Part shown: positions 52,368 to 60,866 of the stretch, piece by piece
How the letters are laid out: each line of letters begins with the position of its first letter
Numbering within the stretch: position 1 is the stretch's first letter
From: Allobosea sp. LC85
GTDB lineage: Bacteria; Pseudomonadota; Alphaproteobacteria; Rhizobiales; Beijerinckiaceae
Direction: 5' to 3'
DNA: 64,000 nt
Assembly (NCBI RefSeq): GCF_000735605.1
Contig: NZ_JPKG01000032.1
Coordinates: 1-64,000 of the forward strand
The notes under the pieces: generated by a model
The model's database searches: none
Seen by the model: only the letters and a program-made list of their open reading frames with translations
Told to the model about the DNA's origin: nothing
Translations under genes and position numbers: made by a program

Positions 52368-54044
52368 TCAGCCCTCGATCAGCCGTCGCGCGATCACCTG
52401 CGCCTGAATTTCCGCTGCGCCTTCAAAGATGTTCAGGATGCGGGCGTCGCAGAGGACACGGCTGATCGGGTATTCCAGCGCAAAGCCGTTGCCGCCATGG
52501 ATCTGCAGCGCATTATCGGCTGCGGCCCAGGCGACACGGGCGCCGAGCAGCTTGGCCATGCCGGCTTCCAGATCGCAGCGGCGCTCGGCGTCCTTCTCGC
52601 GGGCGGCAAAATAGGTGAGCTGGCGGGCGATCAGGATTTCGGCCGCCATCATCGCGAGCTTGTCGGCGACGCGCGGGAAGGCGATCAGCGGCTTGCCGAA
52701 CTGGATGCGCTCCTGCGCATAGCGCAGACCCAGATCGAAGGCCGATTGCGCCACGCCGATGGCGCGCGCCGCGGTCTGGATGCGGGCCGCCTCGAAGGTC
52801 TGCATGAGCTGCTTGAAGCCCTGGCCTTCGACGCCGCCGAGCAGATTGTCGGCCTTGACCTCGAAACCGTCGAAGGCGAGCTCGTATTCCTTCATCCCGC
52901 GATAGCCGAGCACCTCGATCTCGCCGCCGGTCAGCCCGGCAACCGGGAACGGCTCTTCGTCCGTGCCGCGCGGCTTTTCGGCAATCAGCATGGAGAGGCC
53001 GCGATAGCCCGGTGCGTCCGGGTCGGTGCGGACAAGCAGCGTCATGATGTCGGCGCGAACGGGATGGGTGATCCAGGTCTTGTTGCCATGGACCCTGAAG
53101 ACATCGCCGTCCCTCACCGCCCTGGTGCGCAACGACGCGAGGTCGGAGCCGGTATTGGGCTCGGTGAAGACGGCTGTCGGCAAGGTCTCGCCCGCGGCGA
53201 TCTTAGGCAGCCAATGCGCCTTCTGCTCCGGCGTGCCGCCGCAGAGGATGAGCTCGGCCGCGATCTCGGAGCGGGTGCCGAGCGAGCCGACGCCGATATA
53301 GCCGCGCGAAAGCTCCTCCGAGACGACGCACATCGAGACCTTGCTGAGGCCCATGCCGCCGAATTCCTCGGGGATGGTCAGGCCGAAGACGCCGAGCTCG
53401 GCCATTTTCTCGACGACCGGCATCGGGATGTACTGGTTCTCCAGATGCCATTCATGCGCATGCGGCGTCACCTCCGCCTCGCAGAAGCGGCGCATCTCGG
53501 AGCGGATCGCTTCCAGGGTCTCGTCGAGACCGGGATCGCCGACGCTGGCAAGCCCCTGCGACTGGCTGAACAGGGCGACGAGGCGCGCGCGGTTTTCCGG
53601 CGTGTTGCCCTCGCTGATCAGGGTTTCCGCCGCTTCGCCGCGGGCGGCGGCGATCGCCTTCTGGCCAAGGCCGAGCGCCGCGAGCCGGACGATCTCGCCC
53701 TGGCTCATCGGGATGCCGCCAAAGATCTGGGCTGCATATTCGCCGGCGCCGACGCGCAGCGCATAATCCTCGGTGGCGCCGTAGCGGTCTTGCGCCTGCA
53801 GGCGCTCGCCATAGGCCTTCATCTCGCGCAGCGCCATGACATAGGTCGCGAGCCAGGACAGGCCATGCGCAGCATGCTGCTCGGCCTCGAGCCTCAATGA
53901 CGAGATCTTGCCGTCGACCAGCACCTTCTGGCGTACCGCGGCGATCGCCTGGTCCAGCAGCGTCTCGAAGCCCGGCAGCGCGGCACCGATCAATTCGACG
54001 GCGGAGCCAGGGGCTTCGGAGTTGCGGGCGACGTTGGCGCTCAT
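52368..54044 (-). CDS. mcd: (2S)-methylsuccinyl-CoA dehydrogenase
   Basis: 558 residues, long for an acyl-CoA dehydrogenase because of an extra N-terminal helical domain of about 170 residues, the hallmark of Mcd. The catalytic domain has FTEPNTGSDLASLRTRAV, TWITHPVRADIMTLLV and QIHGGNGFALEYPISRVLCD, and the catalytic Glu is present in ILNIFEGAAEIQ. It oxidises (2S)-methylsuccinyl-CoA to mesaconyl-CoA in the ethylmalonyl-CoA pathway. Start 54044 (MSANVARN) follows GGGAGAGAG; the earlier frame is not conserved-looking. ccr, the pathway entry enzyme, is 4 kb away on the same strand. Confidence 0.9.
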   Translation of the reverse strand: MSANVARNSEAPGSAVELIGAALPGFETLLDQAIAAVRQKVLVDGKISSLRLEAEQHAAHGLSWLATYVMALREMKAYGERLQAQDRYGATEDYALRVGAGEYAAQIFGGIPMSQGEIVRLAALGLGQKAIAAARGEAAETLISEGNTPENRARLVALFSQSQGLASVGDPGLDETLEAIRSEMRRFCEAEVTPHAHEWHLENQYIPMPVVEKMAELGVFGLTIPEEFGGMGLSKVSMCVVSEELSRGYIGVGSLGTRSEIAAELILCGGTPEQKAHWLPKIAAGETLPTAVFTEPNTGSDLASLRTRAVRDGDVFRVHGNKTWITHPVRADIMTLLVRTDPDAPGYRGLSMLIAEKPRGTDEEPFPVAGLTGGEIEVLGYRGMKEYELAFDGFEVKADNLLGGVEGQGFKQLMQTFEAARIQTAARAIGVAQSAFDLGLRYAQERIQFGKPLIAFPRVADKLAMMAAEILIARQLTYFAAREKDAERRCDLEAGMAKLLGARVAWAAADNALQIHGGNGFALEYPISRVLCDARILNIFEGAAEIQAQVIARRLIEG

Positions 54045-54123
54045 GATCTCTCTCCCTTTGTTGCGACGCAGCATAGGAGAGAATTCGGAGAATCCGAAAT
54101 TCACCTTTCGGCTGGGGGCCAGA

Positions 54124-55008
54124 TCATTTCCGACTGGCCAGCACGACGCCCAGCACCGCCACCGCCATGCCGACGAGCTGGAGCGGCGTCAGCGTCTCGC
54201 CGAAGAGCAGCCAGGCCTCGACCGCTACGGCTGGCGGCACGAGATAGAGGAAGGTCGCGGTGCGCGAGACCTCGCCACGCCGGATCAGCCAGAGATAGAG
54301 CCCGATTCCGCCGAGCGAGAGCGCCAGGACCGACCAGGCCAGCACCAGGACCATGGTCAGGTTCCACTCGATCCGCATCGGTTCGAGCGCATAGGCGATG
54401 GGCAGCGTGACGAGGAAGGCCGCGGTGTACTGCCAGGCGGTCACGGTGCGCAGATCGCCGGTGACGATGCGCTTCTTCTGATAGAAGGAGCCGAAGGTCA
54501 CCGCGAACATCGCGACGATATTGACGGCGACCGGCAGCAGGATGCCCGCAAGCGCCTGCGGCTCGACGCCGACCAGCTTCGGCTCAAGCACCAGTGCGAT
54601 GCCGAGGAAACCGCAGAGAATCCCGGCCCAGCGCACCGGCGAGATGCGTTCGCCGACCAGGACTGGCGAAAACAGAGCCGTCAGCACGGGTTGAAGGCCG
54701 GCAATCAGGCCGGAAACCCCTGCCGGCAGACCATGGCGCACCGCCCACCAGACGCCGCCGAGATAGACGGCGTGCAGCAGGACTCCGGTCACGATGCAGT
54801 CGATGATCGCGCGCCTTCCCTTCGGCCAGGGCGCACCGACGGCGAGCGCCAGGCCGATGAGCAGCAGGCCGGCACAGGCATAGCGCACGACCAGGAAGGT
54901 CAGCGGATCGGCATAGCGCGCGGAATAGCCGGCAACGATCCAGCCGCTCGACCAGAGAAGCGTGAAGACGAGCGGGATGACGCGCAGGAACAGGGGCGAT
55001 TCGAGCAT
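54124..55008 (-). CDS. EamA-family (DMT) transporter
   Basis: 294 residues with ten membrane helices in two EamA repeats: LLWSSGWIVAGYSARYADPL opens the first, and LSLGGIGLYLWLIRRGEVSR lies in the second, with the conserved ending VGMAVAVLGVVLASRK. Members export small metabolites or amino acids; substrate unknown. Start 55008 fits the family, although no strong ribosome-binding site is visible. It is divergent from the YihY gene. Confidence 0.87.
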   Translation of the reverse strand: MLESPLFLRVIPLVFTLLWSSGWIVAGYSARYADPLTFLVVRYACAGLLLIGLALAVGAPWPKGRRAIIDCIVTGVLLHAVYLGGVWWAVRHGLPAGVSGLIAGLQPVLTALFSPVLVGERISPVRWAGILCGFLGIALVLEPKLVGVEPQALAGILLPVAVNIVAMFAVTFGSFYQKKRIVTGDLRTVTAWQYTAAFLVTLPIAYALEPMRIEWNLTMVLVLAWSVLALSLGGIGLYLWLIRRGEVSRTATFLYLVPPAVAVEAWLLFGETLTPLQLVGMAVAVLGVVLASRK

Positions 55009-55160
55009 GGGGACCGGCTTTCGCTGATCGCCCTGATAAGCCCGCCGCAAGCGCTTGTCGCCGTCCGGCGACGCCGGGACGGCATGTCCGGGCGAGGGAA
55101 CGAATGCGTCGTGCCGCACCAGCTAGGGCTGGTTCCGAATGGATCGAACACGGACCCTGG

Positions 55161-56090
55161 ATGACGGCGAAGCATGTTGAGGTCACAATCGGCGCCCGCT
55201 CGTCCGAGTCTCCGCATGTCGCTGATCTCCATATGTCGCTGATCTCCGTCCCTGCCCTCGCTTTCGAGCGCTTCGTCGCCCATGATTCATGGGCGATCGC
55301 CAGCCATATCGCGCTCTCCGTGCTGATGTCGCTCTTTCCCTTCCTGATCCTGCTGACCGCGCTCGGCGGCGTCTTCGGCACGCAGAATGCGGCCGACGAA
55401 GCGACGGCGCTGCTGCTCGAAGCCTGGCCGAAGGAGATCGCCATCCCGATAGCGCTAGAGGTGCGCTCGGTGTTGACGGCGGTCCGCAGCGATGCACTGA
55501 CCTTCGGCGCGCTGCTGGCGCTGTATTTCTCGTCGTCGGGCGTCGAGGCGCTGCGCATCGGCCTCAACCGCGCCTATGAGGCCTATGAATGGCGGGCCTG
55601 GTGGCATACGCGGCTGGAATCGATCCTTTACGTGATCGGCGGCGCCGTGTTCATGCTCTCCTTCGCGTTTCTCGTGGTGCTCGGGCCGCTGGTGCTGCGC
55701 TGGCTGATCGGCTTTGCGCCCTGGCTGGCGCCGCTCTCCTTCCTGCTCAGCTTCCTGCGCGTCACTGGCGCGACCATGCTGATCGTGCTGGCGCTGATCG
55801 TCGCGCACAGCACGCTGCCGGCCCGTGCCCCGCATATCCGGACGCTCTGGCCCGGCGTTCTCGTCACCCTCGCCTTCTGGCTCGTCGGCGGCCTCGCCTT
55901 CGGCTGGTATCTCGACAGTTTTGCAGGCGCCTATGTCACGACCTATGCCGGCCTTGCGACGGCGATGATCGCGCTCGTCTTCCTGTACTGGCTCGCCGCG
56001 ATCTTCCTCTATGGCGCGGAGCTGAACGCCGCCTTCGCGATCGCGAGAGCGCCAAGGGCCGATCCCGGCGAGGCGATCGCGGGGCTGTAG
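55161..56090 (+). CDS. YihY/BrkB-family membrane protein
   Basis: About 310 residues with six membrane helices. The family signature AHDSWAIASHIALSVLMSLF is followed by PFLILLTAL, then LALYFSSSGVEALRIGLNRA and a C-terminal GLATAMIALVFLYWLAAIFL with YGAELNAAF. Function is not established (once misnamed RNase BN). The start is uncertain: ATG 55161 and ATG 55233 are in frame, neither with a good ribosome-binding site. A 17-base duplication, ATGTCGCTGATCTCC at 55216-55230 and 55233-55247, creates a second ATG that is out of frame. Confidence 0.85.
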   Translation: MTAKHVEVTIGARSSESPHVADLHMSLISVPALAFERFVAHDSWAIASHIALSVLMSLFPFLILLTALGGVFGTQNAADEATALLLEAWPKEIAIPIALEVRSVLTAVRSDALTFGALLALYFSSSGVEALRIGLNRAYEAYEWRAWWHTRLESILYVIGGAVFMLSFAFLVVLGPLVLRWLIGFAPWLAPLSFLLSFLRVTGATMLIVLALIVAHSTLPARAPHIRTLWPGVLVTLAFWLVGGLAFGWYLDSFAGAYVTTYAGLATAMIALVFLYWLAAIFLYGAELNAAFAIARAPRADPGEAIAGL

Positions 56091-56148
56091 GGCAATCTCC
56101 AGCGCTCCCGCGTTGACGCGGAGTGGCGCTGCTGCTTTCTGTCCGCCC

Positions 56149-56661
56149 ATGATCGAGACGCCACGCCTGCTCCTGCGCCCTCATGCGCTGGAGGATTTCG
56201 AACCCTGGTACGCGATGTTCTCGGACCGGGAGCTGTTCCGGTTCATTGCCGTGCCGCACTTGTCGCGGGAGGATGGCTGGAACAGGCTGCTGCGCTATGC
56301 CGGCCACTGGTCGCTGCTCGGCTACGGCATGTTCGCCGTCTTCGACAAGGCAAGCGGGAAACTGATCGGCGATGTCGGCCTCGCCGATTTCCACCGCGGC
56401 CTGGGCGAGCGTTTCGACGACGTCCCGGAAGCCTCCTGGATCATGGCGCGCTCGACGCATCGCCGGGGCCTGGCAGCCGAGGCCGTCGCGGCAAGCCATG
56501 ACTGGCTTGCCCGCGCGCACGCCCCTGCCCGTACCGTCTGCATCATCAACCCCGAGAATGCCGCCTCGCTGCGCCTGGCGGAAAAGTTCGGCTACCGGCC
56601 CTTCGGAAGCACCATCTACAAGGATGGTGCTTACACCATGCTGGAGCGCCCGGCGTCGTGA
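56149..56661 (+). CDS. GNAT-family acetyltransferase, RimJ/RimL type
   Basis: 170 residues. It opens MIETPRLLLRPHALEDFEPW, the standard RimJ/RimL start, with GDVGLADFHRGLGERFDDVP as the central strands, IMARSTHRRGLAAEAVAASH as the acetyl-CoA motif and CIINPENAASLRLAEKFGYR at the C terminus. It probably acetylates an N-terminal or small-molecule amine. It stands 58 bases after the YihY gene and may share its transcript. Confidence 0.88.
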   Translation: MIETPRLLLRPHALEDFEPWYAMFSDRELFRFIAVPHLSREDGWNRLLRYAGHWSLLGYGMFAVFDKASGKLIGDVGLADFHRGLGERFDDVPEASWIMARSTHRRGLAAEAVAASHDWLARAHAPARTVCIINPENAASLRLAEKFGYRPFGSTIYKDGAYTMLERPAS

Positions 56662-56719
56662 CCGGCGAGCGCAGCCGCGGCGTTGCCGGTCCGGGAGCTA
56701 AGGGGACTTGGCTGCCCCG

Positions 56720-57169
56720 ATGCTGATCGAAACCTGCACGGACGGGATGCTGGAGGACTGGGTCAGGCTGCGCCTGGCGCTGTGGCCGGATTCGACGGCG
56801 CAGGAACATCGCGATGAGGCTGTCGGCATTCTCGAAAGCCCCAGCGATACCGCGTTCATCGCGCGGAACGATGCAGGCGCAGCCATCGGCCTCGCCGAGG
56901 CCGCCCTCCGTCACGACTACGTCAATGGCTGCGAGACTTCGCCCGTCGGCTTCCTCGAAGGGATCCATGTCGAGCCCGGCTGGCGCCGTCACGGCGTCGC
57001 CCGCGCGCTTTGCGCGGCCGTCGAGACCTGGGCCAAGCGCCATGGCTGCGTCGAACTCGCCTCCGACACTGACCTCTCCAATGCCGTCTCGCAGCAGACG
57101 CATGACGCGCTCGGTTTCGAGGAAACCGAGCGCGTGGTGTTTTATCGCAAGCTGCTGCAGTCCCGCTGA
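56720..57169 (+). CDS. Aminoglycoside 6'-N-acetyltransferase-like GNAT protein, AAC(6')-I type
   Basis: 149 residues, the size of AAC(6')-I enzymes. Diagnostic stretches are LEDWVRLRLALWPDSTAQEH, SPVGFLEGIHVEPGWRRHGV with the R-x-x-G-V-A-R-A acetyl-CoA motif, CVELASDTDLSNAVSQQTHD and LGFEETERVVFYRK. That C-terminal pattern closely follows chromosomal AAC(6') enzymes such as those of Stenotrophomonas. ATG 56720 is used; TTG 56708 is possible but too near AGGGG. Whether it acts on aminoglycosides must be tested. Confidence 0.85.
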   Translation: MLIETCTDGMLEDWVRLRLALWPDSTAQEHRDEAVGILESPSDTAFIARNDAGAAIGLAEAALRHDYVNGCETSPVGFLEGIHVEPGWRRHGVARALCAAVETWAKRHGCVELASDTDLSNAVSQQTHDALGFEETERVVFYRKLLQSR

Positions 57170-57225
57170 GCCCTTGCCCGACCTTTGTTGCCGTGTGCTG
57201 CCAGCCGGGCGCCGCATCGCCGCCA

Positions 57226-58155
57226 TCACTTGCCGAGCAGCGACATCGCCCTGGTGATGTCGTTCTTTTCCAGCCGGCAGGCCACGCAATAGGCCGGATT
57301 GAAGATGTTGGCGACGTCGTAACGCACCAGTTGGCCGAGCAGATGGCTGGCCTCGACGGCGTCGACGCCGAGGTCGTCGACGATCCAGCGGATCATCTCG
57401 GTCGTGGCGAACTGGAGCGGCTGATCGAGCGGGCGGCCGCTGGCGAGCGTCATGATCTCGGTCGCGGTCTCGCAGCGCGGCCACCGGCCCGGCGCATTCT
57501 TGCGCAGATGCAAGGTGAATTCGATCTCGAAGCTGGTCTCGATGCCGGTGCCGACGATCTCGCCATCGCCCTGGCAGGCATGGCCATCCCCCAGGAAGAA
57601 CAGTCCGCCCGTCTCGGAAACGGGGAAAGCAATGCGCGCGCCCGGCCCGAAGCGGCGATAGTCCATGTTGCCGCCATAGGAGCCGCTCGTCGCCGTCGAG
57701 ATCGCCTGGCCGCCGGCCGGAGCCACGCCGAAACAGCCGATCATCGGTGCCAGCGGAAAGCTCCAGCCCGAGATGCGCTCCGAGCCGCCGATCAGGCTGA
57801 CCGTGCCCTTCTCGGCATCGATCGCCCATTCGAAGCGCTCGCTCTTCGGCAGCTCGGCCACCGTGCGCGGATCGACCACCTGCTGCGAGACGGGCGAATA
57901 GGTCCAGCCGGTCTTGCGGTTCGGGCTCATCCTGTCGATCGTCACGACCAGCGCATCGCCAGGCTCGGCGCCCGCGACGCCGAATGGACCGGTCATCGGG
58001 TTGCCCCGCGGGGCACGCTGGACGCCCTCATGGTCGATGCCGGCGGCATCGAGCGTCGTCGTCACGATCGTGTCGCCGCTGGCCACCGTGAGGACCGGGG
58101 GCAGGGTCGCCATGACATTGGAATAGGAATTCGGGACGAAACGATGAAGCGCCAT
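57226..58155 (-). CDS. Acetamidase/formamidase family protein
   Basis: 309 residues. Family regions are VASGDTIVTTTLDAAGIDHE, PMTGPFGVAGAEPGDALVVT, the G-rich GSYGGNMDYRRFGPGARIAF and LFFLGDGHACQGDGEIVGTG with likely metal or active-site Asp and His residues. Members hydrolyse formamide or acetamide to ammonia and acid. AGGTGAGA precedes ATG 58155; the longer frame upstream is rejected. It stands between an acetyltransferase (convergent) and ccr (same strand, 231 bases upstream). Confidence 0.87.
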   Translation of the reverse strand: MALHRFVPNSYSNVMATLPPVLTVASGDTIVTTTLDAAGIDHEGVQRAPRGNPMTGPFGVAGAEPGDALVVTIDRMSPNRKTGWTYSPVSQQVVDPRTVAELPKSERFEWAIDAEKGTVSLIGGSERISGWSFPLAPMIGCFGVAPAGGQAISTATSGSYGGNMDYRRFGPGARIAFPVSETGGLFFLGDGHACQGDGEIVGTGIETSFEIEFTLHLRKNAPGRWPRCETATEIMTLASGRPLDQPLQFATTEMIRWIVDDLGVDAVEASHLLGQLVRYDVANIFNPAYCVACRLEKNDITRAMSLLGK

Positions 58156-58386
58156 GAATCTCACCTGCCAGTCTTGCGGGCGCTTCAGGGAGCAAGGGTC
58201 AGCCGTCGCGAAGCGTCCCGGCCGAATCCGTTGCGGATGCGAGCCTTGCGTCACCGTAGTCGAAACATTTGTTGGCGCGCTAGCCGGCCGGGGCTGCACG
58301 CGACGCATCGGGCCGGACGCGGGCGCTTCTCCCGATCAGGCCAGCGCAGTGGTCATAACGGAGCCGTTGCCGGCCCGCGCGCGGCC

Positions 58387-59661
58387 TCAGCCGCCAAGCG
58401 CCTCCGCGACATCGTCGAAATTCCGCAGGCCGGTGCGCGGAGCATAGACCAGCACGGCCATGTTGCCCGGAGCGTGCTCGTTCTTCCACATCTTGTGGTG
58501 GGCGAGCGGGATCTTGTCCCAGGGAAAGACCTCGGACATGCAGGGGTCGACGCGCCGGTCGAGGACGAACTGGTTGGCCGCGCTCGCCTGCTTGAGATGG
58601 GCGAAATGCGAGCCCTGCACACGCTTCTGCCGCATCCAGACATAACGGGCGTCGAAGGTGATGTTGAAGCCCGAGGTGCCGGCGCAGAAGACGATCATCC
58701 CACCGCGCTTGGCGACGAGACAGGAGACCGGGAAGGTCGCCTCGCCGGGATGTTCGAAGACGATATCGACATCCTTCTTGCCGGTGATGTCCCAGATCGC
58801 CTTGCCGAACTTGCGCGCCTCCTTGGTCCATTCCGCATATTCCGGCGAATTGACCTTGGGCATCTGGCCCCAGCAATTGAACTCCTTGCGGTTGATCACG
58901 CCCTTGGCACCGAGGCCGAGCACGTAGTCGCGTTTGCTCTCATCCGAGATCACGCCGATGGCGTTGGCGCCGGAGGCCGCGCAGAGTTGCACGCCGAAGA
59001 CGCCGAGGCCGCCCGAGGCGCCCCAGATCAGCACATTGTCGCCCGGCTTGATCGTATGCGGAGCATGGCCGAACAGCATGCGGTAGGCGGTGGCCAGCGT
59101 CAGCGTGTAGCAGGCCGATTCCTCCCAGGAGAGGTGCTTCGGCTTCAGCATCAACTGGCGCGACTGCACCCGGCAGAACTGGGCGAAGGAGCCGTCCGGC
59201 GTCTCGTAGCCCCAGATGCGCTGGGAGGACGAGAACATCGGGTCGCCGCCATTGCACTCCTCGTCGTCGCCATCGTCCTGGTTGCAATGGACGATGACCT
59301 CGTCGCCGACCTTCCAGCGCTTCACCTTGGAGCCGACGGCCCAGACGATGCCGGACGCGTCGGAGCCGGCAATGTGGAGCGACGCCTTGTGGACGTCGAA
59401 GGGCGAGATCGGCTGGCCGAGACCGGCCCAGATGCCGTTATAATTGACGCCGCCGGCCATCACCAGCAGCAGCACCTCTTCCTCGCCGATCGCCCAGGTC
59501 GGCACGACCTCGACCTGGAAGCTCTCCTGCGGCGGGCCATGGCGCTCGCGCCGGATGGTCCAGGCGTACATGGTGGCCGGGACGTGGCCGAGGGGCGGCA
59601 GCTCGTTCAGTTCGTAGAGATCCTTGAGCGGGCGTTGCGGAGCTGGCTGCGGCTTGGACAT
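58387..59661 (-). CDS. ccr: Crotonyl-CoA carboxylase/reductase
   Basis: 424 residues, an MDR-fold enzyme without zinc-site Cys clusters. Distinctive stretches are LAGGVNYN-type N terminus (MAGGVNYNGIWAGLGQPIS), CNQDDGDDEECNGGDPMFSS, the NADPH loop IWGASGGLGVFGVQL and VFEHPGEATFPVSCLVAKRG, which set Ccr apart from other reductases. It reductively carboxylates crotonyl-CoA to ethylmalonyl-CoA with NADPH and CO2, the committed step of acetyl-CoA assimilation in organisms lacking isocitrate lyase. It is transcribed alone, with a 385-base upstream region. Confidence 0.95.
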   Translation of the reverse strand: MSKPQPAPQRPLKDLYELNELPPLGHVPATMYAWTIRRERHGPPQESFQVEVVPTWAIGEEEVLLLVMAGGVNYNGIWAGLGQPISPFDVHKASLHIAGSDASGIVWAVGSKVKRWKVGDEVIVHCNQDDGDDEECNGGDPMFSSSQRIWGYETPDGSFAQFCRVQSRQLMLKPKHLSWEESACYTLTLATAYRMLFGHAPHTIKPGDNVLIWGASGGLGVFGVQLCAASGANAIGVISDESKRDYVLGLGAKGVINRKEFNCWGQMPKVNSPEYAEWTKEARKFGKAIWDITGKKDVDIVFEHPGEATFPVSCLVAKRGGMIVFCAGTSGFNITFDARYVWMRQKRVQGSHFAHLKQASAANQFVLDRRVDPCMSEVFPWDKIPLAHHKMWKNEHAPGNMAVLVYAPRTGLRNFDDVAEALGG

Positions 59662-60046
59662 GGTTCTCTCCCCTTGGTCTTCCTCGCCGCCTTGCGCCGC
59701 GTAAGGGCGGCCGACGGAGTTGAGGCGATCATGCGGCTCGATGCTGCGCTGCGCTATCCTCCTAAGGAATTATGTCGCACTGCAAAAAACAAGTCCGAAT
59801 CCCGGCTCGTGTTCCAATTGCATTCCCGGCTTGCCCTTTCGGGCGACTCGCGGACTTCGACCGGGCCTGCTCGGACACCCATCGATACGCTTTCGGCCGA
59901 AGGTAAAGCTCGCACAGCCTCGTGCACATCGCGATGAATCTTGCGGTGATCTCCAGACGATCTTAACCTCATTACCACTGGCCGGCATGACCAGCGGCAC
60001 ACAGCCATGCTAGTTTCAGCCAGCAAATACTCCGGAGCGATCGACC
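59662..60046. promoter_or_regulatory. 385-base divergent region upstream of ccr and a small membrane-protein gene
   Basis: No coding sequence can be supported. On the minus strand, toward ccr, it contains TTTTTTGCAGTGCGACATAA (59789-59770), a TGC-rich motif resembling the short sites bound by PHB/acetyl-CoA flux regulators in alphaproteobacteria; that match is by eye only. No convincing -35/-10 pair was placed. Confidence 0.35.
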
Positions 60047-60355
60047 ATGCGTCAATTGCTACTGCTGCTCGGCCTTCCTGACCTTCCACTTCCGGAATTC
60101 CTGGTCTTCCTTGGCTTCGCTGCCGGCTGCGCGCTGCTGCTGGGCTGGATCGCCGACGGCATCCTCAGGGGCCACGGCTTCGGAATCATTCCCAATGCCG
60201 TCGTCCTGGTCGGCGGCGCCATCTTCGGCGCGATTCTGTGGCGACGGCTTGGTTATGTGGTCATCGTCGACCGGCAGATGGCGACTGCCATTGCCGCCGC
60301 TGCGGCCGGGATTCTCGCTCTTGTGGCGGGCGGCGTCGCCAAACGGGTGATCTGA
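60047..60355 (+). CDS. Small three-helix membrane protein
   Basis: 102 residues with three hydrophobic segments (about 17-40, 47-66 and 79-97). The middle holds GWIADGILRGHGFGIIPNAV followed by GGAIFGAILWRRLG, similar to the glycine-rich GlsB/YeaQ/YmgE stress-response membrane family. The ATG follows GGAG at 10 bases. The function is not known. It lies 42 bases upstream of the DUF4180 gene and may be cotranscribed with it. Confidence 0.75.
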   Translation: MRQLLLLLGLPDLPLPEFLVFLGFAAGCALLLGWIADGILRGHGFGIIPNAVVLVGGAIFGAILWRRLGYVVIVDRQMATAIAAAAAGILALVAGGVAKRVI

Positions 60356-60397
60356 CGGGGCTTGTCTTGCGGTCGCCCTGTCTCGACTATCGCCGGC

Positions 60398-60775
60398 ATG
60401 GACAGATCCATCGAAATTCGCGGCAGGCGCGTGCTGCTATGCGCCGAAGACGGCCCCTTGCTCGCCAGCGAGCGCGACATCGGCGAATTTCTGGGTGCGG
60501 CCTGGGCCGAAGAGGCGGGCCTGGTCGTGATCCCGGTCGCGCGCCTGAGCGACGATTTCTTCAGGCTCAGCACGCGTCTTGCCGGCGAAGTCGCCCAGAA
60601 ATTCGTCAATTACCGGTTGCAGCTCGCGATCATCGGCGACATCTCGCGCTGGAGCGCCGAAAGTAAGGCGCTGCGCGATTTTGTCCATGAGGCCAATCAG
60701 GGCCAGGCCCTGTGGTTCCTGAATGACATGAACGCCCTGGAGCAGCGACTGGCGGGAGCGGCCGCTAAACCATAG
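60398..60775 (+). CDS. DUF4180 protein
   Basis: 125 residues from ATG 60398. Characteristic segments of the family are LLASERDIGEFLGAAWAEEA, FFRLSTRLAGEVAQKFVNYR and AIIGDISRWSAESKALRDFV followed by HEANQG. No enzymatic activity is established for the family. The stop overlaps the left arm of the repeat beginning at 60770. Likely cotranscribed with the preceding small membrane protein. Confidence 0.8.
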   Translation: MDRSIEIRGRRVLLCAEDGPLLASERDIGEFLGAAWAEEAGLVVIPVARLSDDFFRLSTRLAGEVAQKFVNYRLQLAIIGDISRWSAESKALRDFVHEANQGQALWFLNDMNALEQRLAGAAAKP

Positions 60776-60865
60776 GACCGAATCTCGGTATCCGGTCCGA
60801 TGGCCTCACCTTCTATGGTTGCATCGGCTGTCCCGAAAACCGGTATCCACTTTTCGGGCCGATGC
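60770..60865. repeat. Degraded type B element plus type A element
   Basis: Degraded type B at about 60770-60803 (CCATAGGACCG and CGGTCCGATGG arms). Type A at 60821-60865 begins GCATCGGCTGTCCCGAAAACC and ends GGGCCGATGC, with CCGGTATCCA replacing the common CCGCAATCCA. It ends one base before the ubiG stop codon. Confidence 0.75.
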
Positions 60866-60866
60866 T

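Noticed and set aside
59720..60013. 97-codon frame upstream of the small membrane-protein gene
   Set aside because: It lacks a ribosome-binding site, shows no domain and covers the ccr promoter region.
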